Positions 6,134 to 8,293 of a stretch of DNA of 8,293 nt are shown here, one piece after another. Where the stretch lies: assembly GCA_012735335.1 (NCBI GenBank), contig JAAYHO010000147.1:1-8293 (forward strand). Direction: 5' to 3'. Source of the DNA: Gammaproteobacteria bacterium. Its GTDB lineage: Bacteria > Pseudomonadota > Gammaproteobacteria > Pseudomonadales > Pseudomonadaceae. The translations under genes and the position numbers were made by a program. The number at the start of each line of letters is the position of its first letter. Positions within the stretch are counted from its first letter, which is position 1. The notes beneath the pieces are model-generated. The model saw only the letters and a program-made list of their open reading frames with translations. It searched no databases and had not been told where the DNA came from.

Positions 6134-7351
6134 TCAGGCTTCCTGTTCCACAGGCTGGGTTGCCTTGGCATCCAGCAGTTCCAGACATTCTTCGGTGATC
6201 TGGCGCTCTTCGTCAGTGGGTATGACCAGAATGGCGGGGGAGTTGGCCGCCTGAATCTGCCGCGCCGGGTTGCCGGGCGGGGTGGCGTTGGCGGCCGGGT
6301 CGATATTCAGGCCGAACAGCGCCAGATGGCTGATGGTCAGTTCACGCACCAGCGGCGAGTTCTCGCCGATACCGCCGGTAAAGATCAGTCCGTCGATACG
6401 CGGCAGCGCCACTGCCAGCCCGGCCAGCGAGCGGGCCAGTCGATAGCAGAACACGTCCACCGCCAGGGTGGCTCCGTCGTGGCCTTCTTCCCGGGCCGCG
6501 ACCAGGGTGCGCATGTCGTTGGACAGGCCGGACAGCCCCAGCAGGCCGCTTTCGCGGTTGAGCATGTGGTCGATGCGGTCCAGATCCCAGCCCAGGGTGC
6601 GGGCCAGATGCGAGTGCAGGTTGGGGTCCACATCACCGCTGCGGGTGCCCATCACCAACCCCTCCAGCGGGGTCATGCCCATGCTGGTATCCAGACTCTG
6701 GCCGTCGAGAATGGCACAGGTCGAGCAGCCGTTGCCCAGGTGCGCGGTCAGCCAGGCACCCTGGTCCGGCTGCATGCCCAGCAGCAGGCTGGCCTGACTG
6801 GATACGTAGCGGTGGCTGGTGCCGTGGAAGCCGTAGCGGCGCACACCATGTTCGGTATACAGGTACTCCGGCAGGGCATAGCGGTAGGCGTGAGCCGGCA
6901 TGCTCTGGTGGAAGGCGGTATCGAAGATGGCGATGTGCGGGATGTCGGAAAACACCTTCATCGCCTCGTCGATCCCGGTCAGCTGCGCCGGGTTGTGCAG
7001 TGGCGCCAGCGCCGAGGCCTGCTGAATGGCGTCGATCACCTCGTCGTTGATGATGCTGGCGCCGGTAAAGTGCTCGCCGCCATGCACGATACGATGTCCC
7101 ACCGCCACCAGCGGCTGATGGGCAAAGCGCTCGATCAGCGGCAGCAGGCTGGACATCGCCGTGCTGTGCCTGCCATCACGGATCGGCACCTGTTCGCGGA
7201 TCTCGCCGGCTTTCCAGTTCATCACCCCTTCGGCGGTGCCGAGGCGCTCGGCCAGGCCGCTGAGCAGCGGCTTGTTGTCCGACTCGCTGAGCAGGGCAAA
7301 TTTGAGTGATGAACTCCCACAATTTATGACAAGTACCAGTCGATCAGTCAT
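6134..7351 (-). CDS. ackA: Acetate kinase
   Basis: AckA interconverts acetate plus ATP with acetyl phosphate plus ADP, the partner reaction to Pta. The 405 residues match the usual length. Expected active-site residues of the ASKHA fold are visible: N10 in [10 protein letters not shown]87 in GHRIVHGG, D144 in FDTAFH, H180 in [10 protein letters not shown]237 in GTRSGDVDP, and E381 in PTDEE. The adenine/phosphate loops HLGNGCS (204-210) and [10 protein letters not shown] (324-333) are intact. The start is placed by NCGSSS beginning at residue 10 and by a GGGAG ribosome site four bases before the ATG. It is the first gene of an ackA-pta operon, the reverse strand to slyD, from which it is separated by 158 bp. 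The tail ends ATQPVEQEA, its last codons containing the pta ribosome site. An inverted repeat in the upstream region may be a control site. Confidence 0.97.
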   Translation of the reverse strand: MTDRLVLVINCGSSSLKFALLSESDNKPLLSGLAERLGTAEGVMNWKAGEIREQVPIRDGRHSTAMSSLLPLIERFAHQPLVAVGHRIVHGGEHFTGASIINDEVIDAIQQASALAPLHNPAQLTGIDEAMKVFSDIPHIAIFDTAFHQSMPAHAYRYALPEYLYTEHGVRRYGFHGTSHRYVSSQASLLLGMQPDQGAWLTAHLGNGCSTCAILDGQSLDTSMGMTPLEGLVMGTRSGDVDPNLHSHLARTLGWDLDRIDHMLNRESGLLGLSGLSNDMRTLVAAREEGHDGATLAVDVFCYRLARSLAGLAVALPRIDGLIFTGGIGENSPLVRELTISHLALFGLNIDPAANATPPGNPARQIQAANSPAILVIPTDEERQITEECLELLDAKATQPVEQEA

Positions 7352-7395
7352 GGTGCTCCCGTGTCCATGTTTTAAGAAGGCGCGACCCGTTCGTC

Positions 7396-7420
7396 GGTAT
7401 CCGGGGTCAACTTATACCCC
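7396..7420 (-). promoter_or_regulatory. Inverted repeat and -10-like element upstream of ackA
   Basis: Two overlapping inverted repeats lie about 45-70 bases before the ackA start: GGTAT (7396-7400) with ATACC (7414-7418), and GGGGT (7403-7407) with ACCCC (7416-7420) over eight bases. On the minus strand they overlap TATAAG (7416-7411), a plausible -10 hexamer. The best hexamer at 17-bp spacing (TTCCAC) is a poor -35. A repressor or activator site over the ackA promoter is possible. No FNR/Anr box (TTGAT-N4-ATCAA) was found. Confidence 0.3.
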
Positions 7421-7509
7421 AGCCTCCAGCGTAGTGGAACCGTCCGTGCGTTTCCGAGGTTTTATGCGTAAACTGACAGCTTCAATGCCCCAAATCACAG
7501 GATTTTTTT

Positions 7510-7995
7510 ATGCAGATTGCTGCCAACAAAGCCGTATCGATTGAATACACCCTGACCAACGATGCTGGCGAAGTACTGGATACCTCCGCTGGCGGCGAGC
7601 CGCTGGTGTACCTGCATGGCGCGGGTAACATCATACCCGGCCTGGAGCGCGAGCTGGCTGGTAAACAGGTGGGCGACGAGCTGAAGGTGACCATCGAGCC
7701 GGAAGACGCCTATGGCGAATTCAGCGCCGAGCTGGTGGCTGTGCTGGGTCGTAACATGTTTGAAGGTGTGGACGAGCTGGAAGTGGGCATGCAGTTCCAC
7801 GCTTCCGCTCCGGATGGCGGCATGCAGATCGTCACCATCACCGCGCTGGATGGCGATGAAGTGACCGTGGACGGCAACCATCCGCTGGCCGGTCAGCGCC
7901 TGACCTTCGAAGTCAAGGTGGCGGCCATCCGCGAGGCCAGTGAAGACGAACTGGCCCATGGTCATATCCATGGCGAAGGTGGTGTGCACCACTGA
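7510..7995 (+). CDS. slyD: FKBP-type peptidyl-prolyl isomerase SlyD, short-tailed
   Basis: A 161-residue cytoplasmic prolyl cis/trans isomerase and chaperone. The FKBP domain comes in two parts (about 1-68 and 128-145), with the flap insert (IF chaperone domain) at about 72-126. Recognisable stretches are LDTSAGGEPLVYLHGAGNIIPGLE (23-46), EDAYGEFS (65-72), VDELEVGMQF (87-96), VDGNHPLAGQ (120-129) and VAAIREASEDELAHGH (137-152), the same order as E. coli SlyD. The tail is cut to HGHIHGEGGVHH: five His and no Cys, against the roughly 50-residue Cys/His-rich nickel-binding tail of E. coli (196 residues). Metal delivery to hydrogenase is therefore less likely, though some metal binding may remain. 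The ATG follows AGGA (7499-7502) by seven T residues. It is divergent from ackA and ends at a hairpin terminator. Confidence 0.95.
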   Translation: MQIAANKAVSIEYTLTNDAGEVLDTSAGGEPLVYLHGAGNIIPGLERELAGKQVGDELKVTIEPEDAYGEFSAELVAVLGRNMFEGVDELEVGMQFHASAPDGGMQIVTITALDGDEVTVDGNHPLAGQRLTFEVKVAAIREASEDELAHGHIHGEGGVHH

Positions 7996-8005
7996 GTTCG
8001 CCCGG

Positions 8006-8033
8006 GCGGCGCCGCTGCAGGCGCCGCTTCTCC
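8006..8033 (+). terminator. Probable terminator after slyD
   Basis: GCGGCGCC (8006-8013) pairs perfectly with GGCGCCGC (8020-8027) around the loop GCTGCA, starting ten bases past the slyD stop, and is followed by TTCTCCC. The stem is very stable but the T tract is poor, so termination may be partial or Rho-assisted. Confidence 0.62.
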
Positions 8034-8090
8034 CTCCGCTGTGTTGTGCTTCTGTCACACTATCATTCGCATCAATTCGATACCTGAACG

Positions 8091-8109
8091 ACTATTCTGG
8101 CTTTATAGT
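8091..8109 (+). promoter_or_regulatory. Candidate operator and -10 element for the flavin oxidoreductase gene
   Basis: ACTAT (8091-8095) and ATAGT (8105-8109) form an inverted repeat over nine bases. The right arm overlaps TATAGT (8104-8109), five of six matches to a -10 hexamer, 32 bases before the start codon. No good -35 lies at the usual distance. A regulator covering the promoter is plausible, since old yellow enzyme genes are often induced by electrophiles through a local repressor, but no regulator gene is in view. Confidence 0.32.
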
Positions 8110-8129
8110 GGCTCCATCATGAAATTGTC

Positions 8130-8134
8130 AGGAG
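8130..8134 (+). promoter_or_regulatory. Ribosome binding site that decides the flavin oxidoreductase start
   Basis: AGGAG stands seven bases before the ATG at 8142 and only three before the competing ATG at 8138. The 8138 frame gives MDVCLRQYF, unrelated to any family I recognise, while 8142 opens the old yellow enzyme frame. Confidence 0.8.
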
Positions 8135-8141
8135 TTGATGG

Positions 8142-8293
8142 ATGTCTGCTTACGCCAGTACTTTGTTCGAGTCGGTTTCCCTGGGCTCGCTGAGTCTTCC
8201 CACGCGCCTGGTCATGGCGCCGATGACCCGTAACTTCTCCCCCAACGGAGTGCCCACCGAGCAGGTGGTCGAGTACTACCGTCGCCGCGCCGC
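8142..8293 (+). CDS. NADH:flavin oxidoreductase, old yellow enzyme family, N-terminal fragment
   Basis: Only the first 50 codons are in the window. They read as the start of an FMN-dependent TIM-barrel ene-reductase: LFESVSLGSLSLPTRLVMAPMTRNFSPNGVPTEQVVEYYRRRAA. The MAPMTR motif (25-30) is the first barrel strand and contacts FMN in this family, and the spacing from LFE-LG-L-LP-R to the YYRRRA helix is typical. Such enzymes reduce activated C=C bonds or nitro compounds with NAD(P)H; nothing visible allows a choice among NemA-like, XenA-like or dienoyl-CoA reductase-like members. The start is fixed by AGGAG at seven-base spacing. The gene lies 146 bp past slyD behind a hairpin terminator, so it probably has its own promoter. 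Confidence 0.85.
   Translation, partial: MSAYASTLFESVSLGSLSLPTRLVMAPMTRNFSPNGVPTEQVVEYYRRRA

Noticed and set aside
6326..7309. Plus-strand open frame of 327 codons antisense to ackA
   Set aside because: Same cause: GC-biased codons of ackA leave the opposite frame without stops. The product shows no recognisable domain.
7352..7509. FNR/Anr box in the ackA-slyD intergenic region
   Set aside because: I looked for TTGAT-N4-ATCAA on both strands; the nearest string, TTGA-N5-TCAG, has wrong spacing and a mismatch.
8138..8140. Alternative ATG for the last gene
   Set aside because: Only three bases from AGGAG and in a frame that does not give the old yellow enzyme sequence.
1..8293. CRISPR array, tRNA, insertion sequence, phage or toxin-antitoxin genes
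   Set aside because: No regularly spaced repeats, no cloverleaf-like segment, no transposase or integrase motifs, and no small paired genes were seen; every sizeable gene is a known chromosomal family.

Overview
This 8.3 kb window looks like ordinary chromosome from a high-GC gammaproteobacterium, most likely Pseudomonas or a close relative such as Halopseudomonas. The assignment rests on recognisable protein sequences (AroP, YcbL-type hydrolase, YiaD, YihG, Pta, AckA, SlyD), on strong G/C bias at third codon positions that leaves long antisense open frames, and on a gene order that I recall from Pseudomonas genomes but could not check here. There are no transposases, integrases, phage genes, CRISPR repeats, tRNAs or rRNAs.

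Layout. 1-1298 (minus) is an aromatic amino acid permease cut by the left edge. A 173-bp divergent intergenic region with two inverted repeats follows. 1472-2116 (plus) is a YcbL/glyoxalase II-type metallo-hydrolase, and 2227-2880 (plus) is a YiaD-type OmpA-domain lipoprotein ending at a strong hairpin terminator. A REP-like compound palindrome sits in the convergent gap. The minus strand then carries ackA (7351-6134), pta (6130-3998) and a YihG-type acyltransferase (3931-2996), read in that order. ackA and pta are 3 nt apart and surely co-transcribed; a stable hairpin separates pta from the acyltransferase. Divergent from ackA is slyD (7510-7995, plus), closed by a hairpin terminator. A flavin oxidoreductase of the old yellow enzyme family starts at 8142 and runs off the right edge.

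How the genes work together. AckA and Pta interconvert acetate, acetyl phosphate and acetyl-CoA. The YihG-type enzyme acylates lysophosphatidate in membrane lipid synthesis or remodelling. YiaD is an outer-membrane, peptidoglycan-binding lipoprotein. SlyD is a cytoplasmic prolyl isomerase and chaperone. AroP imports Phe, Tyr and Trp. The metallo-hydrolase and the flavin reductase are housekeeping enzymes with loosely known substrates.

I looked for an undescribed system and did not find one: every sizeable gene belongs to a known family. What remains is mainly intergenic: several inverted repeats and hairpins that the genes do not explain, reported as findings with modest scores. No gene-free stretch exceeds 300 bases; the longest is the 173 bp between aroP and the metallo-hydrolase.
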